Shown here piece by piece: positions 1-5,643 of a stretch of 7,777 bases of DNA. The notes under the pieces are model-generated. The model had not been told where the DNA came from, searched no databases, and saw only the letters and a program-made list of their open reading frames with translations. The position numbers and the translations under genes are program-made. This DNA is from JAPKZH01 sp964537875 (GTDB taxonomy: Bacteria > Acidobacteriota > Aminicenantia > Aminicenantales > UBA4085), in the NCBI GenBank assembly GCA_964537875.1, contig CAZIDN010000124.1:1-7777 (forward strand). Reading direction: 5' to 3'. Numbering within the stretch: position 1 is the stretch's first letter; each line of letters starts with the position of its first letter.

Positions 1-38
1 AATCAAAAAAACCTTGACAGGTGCCGCGCTTTCATACA

Positions 39-71
39 TGGAAGGAAACCCTGGGTAAGGGTTTCCTTCCA
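39..71. repeat. Perfect 13-bp inverted repeat (hairpin) upstream of the TPR gene
   Basis: The arms at 39-51 and 59-71 are exact reverse complements (core GGAAGGAAACCC / GGGTTTCCTTCC) around a 7-base loop. This would form a strong stem-loop in either transcript. It is not a textbook intrinsic terminator, because no T-run follows the stem on the plus strand, and on the minus strand the nearest T-run is about 25 bases away. It could end transcription entering from the left, act as an mRNA-stabilising 3' structure for a gene outside the window, or be a dispersed repeat. The hairpin is certain; its role is unknown. Confidence 0.7.
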
Positions 72-104
72 AGAGTGTCCGACAGGCCCCATCATTTGAT
101 CTCC

Positions 105-132
105 TTGACTTTTTCCCGGAAAAACGATAATT
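105..132 (+). promoter_or_regulatory. Putative sigma70-type promoter for the TPR gene
   Basis: TTGACT at 105-110 matches five of six bases of the -35 consensus. GATAAT at 126-131 (spacer 15) or ATAATT at 127-132 (spacer 16) would serve as the -10. The start point would fall near 138-140, leaving a leader of about 25 bases before the ribosome site. The spacer is slightly short, so the call is moderate. Its position directly ahead of a gene with a strong Shine-Dalgarno supports it. Confidence 0.5.
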
Positions 133-163
133 AGAATCCACATTCAATAGATTGGAGGGAAAT

Positions 164-958
164 ATGTCAAAAATGAGAGCTCGGATCACCTTCTTGTTCA
201 TCCTTCTGTTCAGCCTGGCTCTATTCGGTCTTGCCCAGACGGCCGAAGACCACCTGAAAAAAGGGGATGAATATTACGGCCAGCTCAAGGACAAGGAAGC
301 CCTGGAAGAGTATCTGGCTGCCGTCAAGCTCGACCCCAACAACTACGAAGCCCTCTGGAAGCTTTCCCGGAGCTACGTGGATGTCGGAGACCTGGTCAGC
401 CCTAAAGAAAAAGACTACGAAGAGCAGCAGAAAACTCTCTACAAGAATGCTCAGACATACGCCCGCAAGGCCGTGGCCGCGAACCCGAACGATACCTGGG
501 GGCACTTTTATCTCTCGGCAGCGCTCGGCAAATATGCCCTGATGCTGGGGAAAAAAGACCAGATCAACATGTCCAAGGAGATCAAGACCGCGATCGACAA
601 GGCCATCCAGCTCGATCCCAATAACGACCTGGCCTACCACGCCCTGGGCCGTTGGCAGCGCAGGATGGCGGAGATCGGCGGCGCCCAGCGTTTGTTTGGA
701 AGCATCATCTTTGGCTCGATCCCCAAGGGTTCCTTCGAGGCATCCGAAACGGCTTTGAAGAAAGCCGTCGAGCTTAAGCCGGACTACATCAACCATCGCT
801 TAGAGCTCGGCCGGACCTATGTCTCTCTCAAGAAATACGACCTGGCCGCGCAGGAATTCCAGAAGTGCCTCGACCTGAACCCAGCTTCTTCAAAAGACCA
901 AGCTTATAAGGATGAGGCCGGCCAGGAATTGGCGGCGGCCAAGAAGAAAATCAAGTAG
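164..958 (+). CDS. Exported TPR protein, RMDN-like
   Basis: 264 residues from ATG 164. The frame also opens at TTG 152, but the TTG overlaps the ribosome site GGAGG (154-158), which sits 5 bases before ATG 164, so the ATG is preferred. Residues 1-24 form a signal peptide: basic start, hydrophobic stretch, likely cleavage after GLA and before QT. The rest is helical tetratricopeptide repeats. Clear units lie near 27-60 (A..YL.A.KLDPNN), 95-110, 138-155 (A..KAIQLDPNN), 192-207 and 212-241. The segment 160-240 (LGRW...AE...LFG.IIFGSIPKGSFEA...KKAVELKPDYINHRLELGRTY) closely resembles the C-terminal part of the regulator of microtubule dynamics (RMDN) family, which has bacterial members of unknown function. 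The probable location is the periplasm, as a protein-interaction scaffold. The gene stands alone on its strand, converging on the S8 protease gene. The TPR call is firm; the RMDN resemblance is recognised by eye; the biological role is unknown. Confidence 0.9.
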   Translation: MSKMRARITFLFILLFSLALFGLAQTAEDHLKKGDEYYGQLKDKEALEEYLAAVKLDPNNYEALWKLSRSYVDVGDLVSPKEKDYEEQQKTLYKNAQTYARKAVAANPNDTWGHFYLSAALGKYALMLGKKDQINMSKEIKTAIDKAIQLDPNNDLAYHALGRWQRRMAEIGGAQRLFGSIIFGSIPKGSFEASETALKKAVELKPDYINHRLELGRTYVSLKKYDLAAQEFQKCLDLNPASSKDQAYKDEAGQELAAAKKKIK

Positions 959-970
959 AGAGACGACTCC

Positions 971-2449
971 CTATTTCTTTGTCGCAGGCATGGCCGGCGA
1001 GTAGTTCACGGCAGCGGCGGCGTTGACGATTCCCCAGCCGTAATTATTATTCGGTGCAGACGCGTTTCCGGCCGTATCCATCAGGGCGGCGCGGACCTGC
1101 TTCGGCGTCCAATTTCTGTGGGCTTCGAGGAGCAGCGCCACGACGCCGGCGACGAGAGGCGTAGAAAATGAAGTTCCGCTGCCTCTCACATAATAATCGC
1201 TCTGATCCTTCCTGTTGGCTGCAACCCAATTGCTGACGCCTAGGGCGCAGACCTCGGGCTTGATCCTTCCATCATAAGTCGGGCCGGGCGAACTGAAGGA
1301 AGCCAGTTTCCCCGTTGAGTCCACAGCACCCGCCGCAATGACATCATATCCGTCGGCAGGGGCGATGATATGTCCCCACGCATTGCCGCGCTCGTTCCCG
1401 GCGGCATTGACGACGACGACTCCCAGGCTTGTCGCCCGGTTGGCGGCGCGCGTTGTCACGGCCGTCTTGCCGTCCATGTCCTTGAACTGGTACCAGTCCG
1501 TATAGCCGAGCGAGGACGACACGACTTCGGCCCCGAGCGATTCCGCCCATTCGATCCCGGCCGCCCACCAGTCTTCCTCGATCGCGTTTTCGAATTTTGA
1601 CGTTTCGGTCTTGCCCAGGATGAAATCGGCGCCAAAGGCCGGCCCCATGAGCCCCCCGACCTTGAACCCGCCGAGCAAGGACCAGGTGGCCGTCCCGTGG
1701 TCATCCGTATAATCATTCGGGTCGGAAAGGTTCTGGGCGACATCGCCGTCGCCGTTGACGAAATCCCATTCGGCGACGAGATGGGCCAGCCGGAAAGCCT
1801 CATGGTTCTTGCGGAAACCGACATCTAACAGACAAACGAGCACGCCCCGACCGCTCAGCCCCTGCTGATGGAGGGCGGGCACGTTGATCTGGCTCAGCTG
1901 GGTGTAGGAGAATCCATAGAGAGGATTTTTTACATCGGCCAGGCTTTGGGGCTCCGCGGCCGCGTCGGAAAAACCGTCCTCCCTTTTGTAACTCTTGACG
2001 ATGTCCAAGGCCTTGACGCAGTCGAGCCCGGCCAAAGCCTGGATCTGTTCCGGATAAGCCTCGACGCTCGCGGCATTGAGCCAGCGTGATACGGTCCTGA
2101 CCTTGACGTTCAAGGATTTGACCTGCATCGTGTAGGGTGGAAACAGGGGAAGGTCCTCGTAATCGACCAGGCCGGCATTGCTCCGGACCTTGGACCGACG
2201 CCAGAGGCAGCGTGCTTGAAGGGTACGCTTCGCTTCGGCCAGGGCCCTTTTAATCGAGGCTTGGCCGGCTTCCCCCTTATCGCGGAGATAAACCCAGATG
2301 GGAAGGGTTTCGCCGCTCCTGACGACCGTGGGCAGAGCATCCCTGAGGGCTTGGCCGATCTTCGCCTCCGGATTCGTTCCGGTCGGCATCTGGCCTTGGA
2401 GAAGGAACATAAGACTGAGAAGAATCCAGGGCCTGTTGGACTTTTTCAT
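971..2449 (-). CDS. Exported subtilisin-like serine protease (peptidase S8)
   Basis: 492 residues, starting at ATG 2449 with AAAGGA upstream, 8 bases before the ATG and overlapping the AMMECR1 stop. Residues 1-20 are a signal peptide (MKKSNRPWILLSLMFLLQGQ). Residues 25-165 are probably an N-terminal prodomain, with no motif I can name. The S8 catalytic domain spans about 185-485. All expected residues are present: Asp209 in LLDVGF, His251 in DDHGTA, oxyanion Asn352 in NAAGNE, and nucleophile Ser427 in GSGTSFSTPLVAG. The protein ends just after the catalytic domain in a short lysine-tipped tail; no C-terminal sorting domain is seen. It should act as an extracytoplasmic endopeptidase, made as a zymogen. 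It is the last gene of the minus-strand run, 12 bp after AMMECR1, so co-transcription is likely. Its natural substrate cannot be told from sequence. Confidence 0.95.
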   Translation of the reverse strand: MKKSNRPWILLSLMFLLQGQMPTGTNPEAKIGQALRDALPTVVRSGETLPIWVYLRDKGEAGQASIKRALAEAKRTLQARCLWRRSKVRSNAGLVDYEDLPLFPPYTMQVKSLNVKVRTVSRWLNAASVEAYPEQIQALAGLDCVKALDIVKSYKREDGFSDAAAEPQSLADVKNPLYGFSYTQLSQINVPALHQQGLSGRGVLVCLLDVGFRKNHEAFRLAHLVAEWDFVNGDGDVAQNLSDPNDYTDDHGTATWSLLGGFKVGGLMGPAFGADFILGKTETSKFENAIEEDWWAAGIEWAESLGAEVVSSSLGYTDWYQFKDMDGKTAVTTRAANRATSLGVVVVNAAGNERGNAWGHIIAPADGYDVIAAGAVDSTGKLASFSSPGPTYDGRIKPEVCALGVSNWVAANRKDQSDYYVRGSGTSFSTPLVAGVVALLLEAHRNWTPKQVRAALMDTAGNASAPNNNYGWGIVNAAAAVNYSPAMPATKK

Positions 2450-2461
2450 CGGTTTTTTCCT

Positions 2462-3010
2462 TTACTCTTCCGAGAAGACCTGAGCTTCAAAAACTTCAAT
2501 CTCGACTTTCTTTTTCCACTCGTATTCGTCCAGCCCGGCTTTCATACAGCCGTGGCGCAAGTAGGTTTCGAGATCCCAATTGTATTCCTGGGGGACCTGG
2601 GGAAGCAGCAATCCCTTGTTGAAACCCTTGGAAATGACGATGCCATGTTTTCCCACTTCGATCTCGTGGATGTCCTTGATCGGGCGGGGCTGAGTCAACA
2701 CGGATATTTCGATTTTGAGGTTCGCCAAATCCTCCTCGTTAAGAGACTGAAAACGGTAATCTTGGGTGGCGGCTGCCACGGCCATTTCCGCAACGGTTTC
2801 GGCCAGGGGCTTATAAGGCTGAGGGTAACCGATGCACCCCCTCAGCTCGCCGTCCACCTTCAGGGTGACAAAAGCTCCCCTCTTGTTCAAGAGCATTTTG
2901 TCCTCGACCTTGGGCTTGAGGATTTTATCCGTCCGAAGTTTGGTTTCGATCGCCTGTCGGGCCAGCCCGAGCAGAAATTTCTTTTGCTCTTCGCTCAAAT
3001 AATCGTTCAT
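2462..3010 (-). CDS. amrA: AMMECR1 domain protein (AmmeMemoRadiSam protein A type)
   Basis: 182 residues, the normal size for a single-domain AMMECR1 protein. The family signature LRGCIGY is at 56-62 with Cys59. Other conserved stretches are GAFVTL (45-50), the YRFQSL region (85-90), EISVLTQPRPI (101-111), GLLLPQVP (133-140) and CMKAGL (155-160). No signal peptide, so it is cytoplasmic. In many prokaryotes this protein is encoded with a MEMO1-like protein and a radical SAM enzyme (the AmmeMemoRadiSam set), thought to act together in a modification reaction that I cannot specify; neither partner is in this window. The start at ATG 3010 has only a weak GAAGAA ribosome site, 23 bp after the stop of the preceding 127-residue gene, so it may depend on translational coupling. 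The S8 protease follows 12 bp downstream. The family is certain; the amrA symbol is tentative because the partners are not seen. Confidence 0.92.
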   Translation of the reverse strand: MNDYLSEEQKKFLLGLARQAIETKLRTDKILKPKVEDKMLLNKRGAFVTLKVDGELRGCIGYPQPYKPLAETVAEMAVAAATQDYRFQSLNEEDLANLKIEISVLTQPRPIKDIHEIEVGKHGIVISKGFNKGLLLPQVPQEYNWDLETYLRHGCMKAGLDEYEWKKKVEIEVFEAQVFSEE

Positions 3011-3033
3011 GGCCGTTCTTCATCCATCGAAGT

Positions 3034-3417
3034 TTATTTTTGGAGCTTGATCGGCGCCGCAAAAAAACGGTCGTCGTAATCGATGACCAGGGATTGGAAG
3101 TTCAGAGTTCCCCGTTTGTTGAGACGAACGCCCAGGAACAGCTTTCCGCAGGCAAAGGGCTGAAGCAGGCGTTGCTCTTGGTTGACGTCGGCCGGGAAGG
3201 CAAAGAACCCGATGATTTTTCCGTCCAGGAGCCGGTTGAGTCCGTGATAATGTTCAAGCGTCGGCCGGAAGCCTTTGGGCAGGGGAAAGATTTTTTCCAC
3301 GAAAAACCGGCGCCCCCGCTTATGACCGATCAGAAATCCCGAAAGGTCGGGCTTGGCCGAAAGAGAGCCGAGCGCCCTGAGCGCCTGGCGGGCTTCCACT
3401 GCAAGATAGGCATCCAT
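3034..3417 (-). CDS. Conserved-looking hypothetical protein, possibly degenerate JAMM/MPN-like
   Basis: 127 residues with no signal peptide or membrane segment. I do not recognise it with certainty. A stretch GFLIGHKRGRRFFVEKIFPLP (27-47) followed by LLDGKIIGFFAFPAD (63-77) and FLGVRL (94-99) has the beta-rich rhythm of a JAB1/MPN (JAMM) domain. Where active JAMM proteases carry His-x-His in a GWYHSHP-type motif, this protein has GFFAFPAD, so any such fold would lack the metal ligands. ATG 3417 has no Shine-Dalgarno. An extended -10 promoter lies only 7 bases upstream, pointing to a leaderless message. If the flanking contigs are joined across the N gap, the frame stays open for a further 33 codons but contains no ATG, GTG or TTG, so 3417 remains the best start. 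AMMECR1 and the S8 protease follow closely, suggesting an operon. That it is a real gene is likely from this context and its plausible protein sequence. Confidence 0.72.
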   Translation of the reverse strand: MDAYLAVEARQALRALGSLSAKPDLSGFLIGHKRGRRFFVEKIFPLPKGFRPTLEHYHGLNRLLDGKIIGFFAFPADVNQEQRLLQPFACGKLFLGVRLNKRGTLNFQSLVIDYDDRFFAAPIKLQK

Positions 3418-3440
3418 TGCAACAATTATAGCATAGATAC
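3386..3440. repeat. 55-bp contig-end overlap, left copy
   Basis: These 55 bases, abutting the N run, are identical to 3541-3595 on its other side. They cover the first ten codons of the 127-residue gene and its promoter. Exactly 55 matching bases ending at each contig edge is what an unmerged assembler k-mer overlap looks like, so this is probably one genomic sequence represented twice. Confidence 0.9.
3425..3433 (-). promoter_or_regulatory. Extended -10 promoter (TGC-TATAAT) for the 127-residue gene
   Basis: Reading the minus strand, TGC at 3433-3431 directly precedes a perfect TATAAT at 3430-3425, the TGn-extended -10 form that can work without a good -35 element. The predicted start point is 3418 or 3417, at or one base before the ATG. 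No convincing -35 is seen, either before the gap or after joining to the right-hand copy, where the same element recurs at 3580-3588. Confidence 0.55.
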
Positions 3441-3540
3441 NNNNNNNNNNNNNNNNNNNNNNNNNNNNNNNNNNNNNNNNNNNNNNNNNNNNNNNNNNNN
3501 NNNNNNNNNNNNNNNNNNNNNNNNNNNNNNNNNNNNNNNN
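3441..3540. other. Assembly gap (100 N)
   Basis: A run of exactly 100 undetermined bases, the conventional placeholder for a gap of unknown size. The identical 55-bp flanks argue that the real gap is zero and that positions 3441-3595 could be collapsed without losing any sequence. Confidence 0.97.
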
Positions 3541-3595
3541 TGGCGGGCTTCCACTGCAAGATAGGCATCCATTGCAACAATTATAGCATAGATAC
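3541..3595. repeat. 55-bp contig-end overlap, right copy
   Basis: Identical to 3386-3440. On the minus strand it repeats the promoter and the first codons (MDAYLAVEAR, from 3572) of the 127-residue gene and then runs into the gap. It should not be annotated as a second gene or a pseudogene. The sequence beyond it (3596 onward) is probably the true upstream region of the 127-residue gene. Confidence 0.9.
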
Positions 3596-3597
3596 TA

Positions 3598-3653
3598 GTT
3601 GCGCGTTTCGCAAGTATCTTGCATAAACGAAGATACTCCCTTGAACGCGCAAC
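3598..3653 (-). promoter_or_regulatory. Nested inverted repeats in the intergenic region
   Basis: An outer perfect 10-bp repeat (GTTGCGCGTT at 3598-3607, AACGCGCAAC at 3644-3653) encloses an inner perfect 8-bp repeat (AGTATCTT at 3613-3620, AAGATACT at 3630-3637) with a 9-base loop. An alternative 5-bp hairpin (arms 3610-3614 and 3618-3622) competes with the inner stem. It lies after the transglutaminase stop and, once the contigs are joined, just upstream of the extended -10 of the next gene. No T-run follows on the minus strand, so it is not a standard intrinsic terminator. It could be an operator for a dimeric regulator, an attenuator-like RNA, or an mRNA 3'-end structure. The repeats are certain; the function is unknown. 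Confidence 0.65.
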
Positions 3654-3691
3654 CGCCCAGACATTGCCACTTTATTTATTGCGTTTGTATT

Positions 3692-3711
3692 AGCTCATTA
3701 TTTGATGAGCT
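3692..3711 (-). repeat. Small hairpin spanning the transglutaminase stop codon
   Basis: AGCTCAT (3692-3698) and ATGAGCT (3705-3711) form a perfect 7-bp stem with a 6-base loop containing part of the TAA stop. No T-run follows. It may be an mRNA end structure or chance. Confidence 0.3.
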
Positions 3712-5602
3712 CAAAGGAGGCCAGGATCTTCTTAAAGATGGGGCCGAGGCCGTCGAATTTTTCCTGGGGCGCGATGAAAACGAAAAGGTATGCGGTGGCG
3801 CCGTCAATGAGAAGGATATTTTGATTGACGATCGTCGCCTGGTCTCTTCCACTCTGGGAAAAAACAACGCCCGGAGCCTTCCGGCCGACAATCTCCCATT
3901 CGCCTTCCTCGAGAAGTTTGTAGTTTTGGACCATTCTGCTCAGGCTGGCCAGCCTTCCTTGAAGGATTGCCTTGGCGGAAGTCCCCGGCGGAACGGCAAA
4001 AAAGACGAGAGCAAACTGGACGCCGCTTTCTTGAGGATTCATCAAAAGCGTCGTGACCCCGCCTTTGGCATCTTCTTTCATCGTCCAGGCATTGTCGGGA
4101 GCGGAAATCCTGCAGGCATAGTTGGCGTTGACATAGCTCGAACCCGAGATTCCCGTTTTCAACCCGGATTGAGTTCCACTCTGCTCGAAATCCAGGATCT
4201 CGATCTCGAGGTTGTCGGTCAGTTTCCAGCGGAGGCCCTGCGTTCCCATGACCGTCGGGCTGTCGATGAATTTCAGATGAGAAGGTCCCGCGACAAACAT
4301 TCCGGCGGCGGCGTCCACGGCCGTCCATTCGCCCAGCCACACTTCGTCCCACATGTGTCCCATCCAGGCGCCGCCGCTGTAAAGCTCGCCCAGGACGATG
4401 CGCGTCGGAATCCCCGCCGCCCTGGCCAGCGAGGCGAACAGGATGGCGTATTCGGAGCATTTCCCCCGCTTCTTCTGGAGGACTTCGGGACCGGTCAGGG
4501 TCTCGGCGATGAAGTCCGAGACGACGTTGGTGTTGACCCATTTGAGGATCTTTCCGACAATTTCAGACGGGCTTTTTGTCTCACCGACAATGGCCGCCGA
4601 CTGTCTCCGGATCCCGAGGTCCTTGGGCTTGATGTAATCATCCTCGGACAAAAAGGCAGCTCCCTGTTCATAGGGAGCCTGGGCGGCCATGTCTTTAGCA
4701 GGGTCCGAAGGGCTGGTCATTTCCAGCACGGTCTCGAATTGCCCGCCCGATTCATTCTTCCGGACGATTTTCTGGCGGTTATCTTCGAGCCGGAATTCAT
4801 CAAAGGGAATATTTTTCCAGCGGACTTGGAGCCGGGCCCGGGAGACTTTGAAAACATTGGGAAACGATTTTTGGCTGCGGACCGTCAAGGTGTAGCCATC
4901 GGCCGTGTTGAGATAGGTGATGTTTTGGGCGTCCTCGGCGTCCGTCAGGTAGGCGCGGCTGCCGAGCTCGACGAATTGGATTTCCTGGATCTGCCCGTCG
5001 CGGGCGATGCGATACCGGCTCGTGATCAAGTCTTTGACAGACGCCTCGATTTCCTTGTCGTCGGCCCGGAGAATCTCGACCTGCATCGCATTGATCTTGA
5101 TGTCTGAGGGGTCAAAGATATCGAGACGGAAGCTTTTTTGGCCGGCTTGCCCGGCGATCAACTCGGCCAGGACGACATCGAAGTAGACGTCCCTGAACGA
5201 AATTTTCCTCTTCTCGGGCTGCCCGTCTTTTTCTTGGATAGTCAAGGTCATCGTATCGTTTGCGCATCGGCCGACGACATGCGTCTCTTTGGCCTGGAAC
5301 TTCGTCCGGATATCGAGCGAAAGCGGCCGATAGTCGGGATCCATGACATAAAATCCGGTCTGGCTGATTTCCTGGGGATTGAGGCCGGCGACGTCGGTCT
5401 TGATGTGCTGGTCGTAGTCATAGCGGAGGTTTCCATCCGGAAGCTTGGTGATGGTGATGTGCTGGTAGCCGTAGCCCGTCCCCTTTCGCTCCGTTTTCAG
5501 CCAGTAGTCGCGGGCTTGAGAAAAGAGACTCGATTGGAAGAGAAATAAAATCAGGATGAAGGGTCCGTATTGGAGAAGCCTTTTTCTTTTGTGGACTGTC
5601 AT
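3698..5602 (-). CDS. Exported transglutaminase-like protein with probable PsbP/Mog1-like C-terminus
   Basis: 634 residues from ATG 5602. The frame extends to TTG 5629, but GAGGA directly precedes the ATG at good spacing, whereas the TTG lies inside a small hairpin. Residues 1-29 are a signal peptide (MTVHKRKR then a hydrophobic run ending FSQA). Residues 30-310 are a beta-rich region of unknown family. A transglutaminase-like (papain-fold) domain covers about 320-435, with the full Cys-His-Asp triad: Cys382 in KRGKCSEYAILFASLARAAGIP, His416 in GHMWDEVW, and Asp430 in WTAVDAA. The C-terminal 494-631 has a PsbP/Mog1 or DUF1795-like pattern (P..AW...., FALVFFAVPP, F.GLGPIFKKILASF), which is my inference by eye. 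Bacterial proteins of this type may act as proteases, amidases or crosslinkers in the cell envelope; the reaction here is not known. It lies 41 bp downstream of the ammonia-lyase gene and may be co-transcribed with it. Confidence 0.9.
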   Translation of the reverse strand: MTVHKRKRLLQYGPFILILFLFQSSLFSQARDYWLKTERKGTGYGYQHITITKLPDGNLRYDYDQHIKTDVAGLNPQEISQTGFYVMDPDYRPLSLDIRTKFQAKETHVVGRCANDTMTLTIQEKDGQPEKRKISFRDVYFDVVLAELIAGQAGQKSFRLDIFDPSDIKINAMQVEILRADDKEIEASVKDLITSRYRIARDGQIQEIQFVELGSRAYLTDAEDAQNITYLNTADGYTLTVRSQKSFPNVFKVSRARLQVRWKNIPFDEFRLEDNRQKIVRKNESGGQFETVLEMTSPSDPAKDMAAQAPYEQGAAFLSEDDYIKPKDLGIRRQSAAIVGETKSPSEIVGKILKWVNTNVVSDFIAETLTGPEVLQKKRGKCSEYAILFASLARAAGIPTRIVLGELYSGGAWMGHMWDEVWLGEWTAVDAAAGMFVAGPSHLKFIDSPTVMGTQGLRWKLTDNLEIEILDFEQSGTQSGLKTGISGSSYVNANYACRISAPDNAWTMKEDAKGGVTTLLMNPQESGVQFALVFFAVPPGTSAKAILQGRLASLSRMVQNYKLLEEGEWEIVGRKAPGVVFSQSGRDQATIVNQNILLIDGATAYLFVFIAPQEKFDGLGPIFKKILASFELIK

Positions 5603-5619
5603 GCGCTTCCTCGAGAATA

Positions 5620-5634
5620 GGGGATTCAATCCCC
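5620..5634 (-). repeat. Small intercistronic hairpin between the lyase and transglutaminase genes
   Basis: GGGGAT (5620-5625) and ATCCCC (5629-5634) form a 6-bp GC-rich stem with a 3-base loop, between the ammonia-lyase stop and the ribosome site of the transglutaminase gene. No T-run follows, so it is unlikely to stop transcription fully. It may affect relative expression or mRNA stability. Confidence 0.35.
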
Positions 5635-5643
5635 ATTTCCTGA

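Noticed and set aside
14..40. Perfect TTGACA at 14-19 as a second promoter
   Set aside because: No acceptable -10 lies at 16-18 bases; the nearest (TACATG, spacer 15) is poor, and the hairpin immediately follows.
2216..3079. Plus-strand open frame spanning parts of the S8, AMMECR1 and 127-residue genes
   Set aside because: It crosses three genes on the other strand, including the unmistakable LRGCIGY motif region, and has no plausible ribosome site or domain.
3541..3572. Possible second, truncated copy of the 127-residue gene
   Set aside because: It is exactly the 55-bp overlap repeated across an artificial gap, so it is best explained as an assembly artefact, not a tandem duplication or pseudogene.
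3599..5107. Long plus-strand open frame of about 500 codons opposite the transglutaminase gene
   Set aside because: It is antisense to a protein with signal peptide and intact Cys-His-Asp motifs. Its translation is rich in Arg, Asp and Gly without domain motifs, as expected of a shadow frame in GC-rich DNA.
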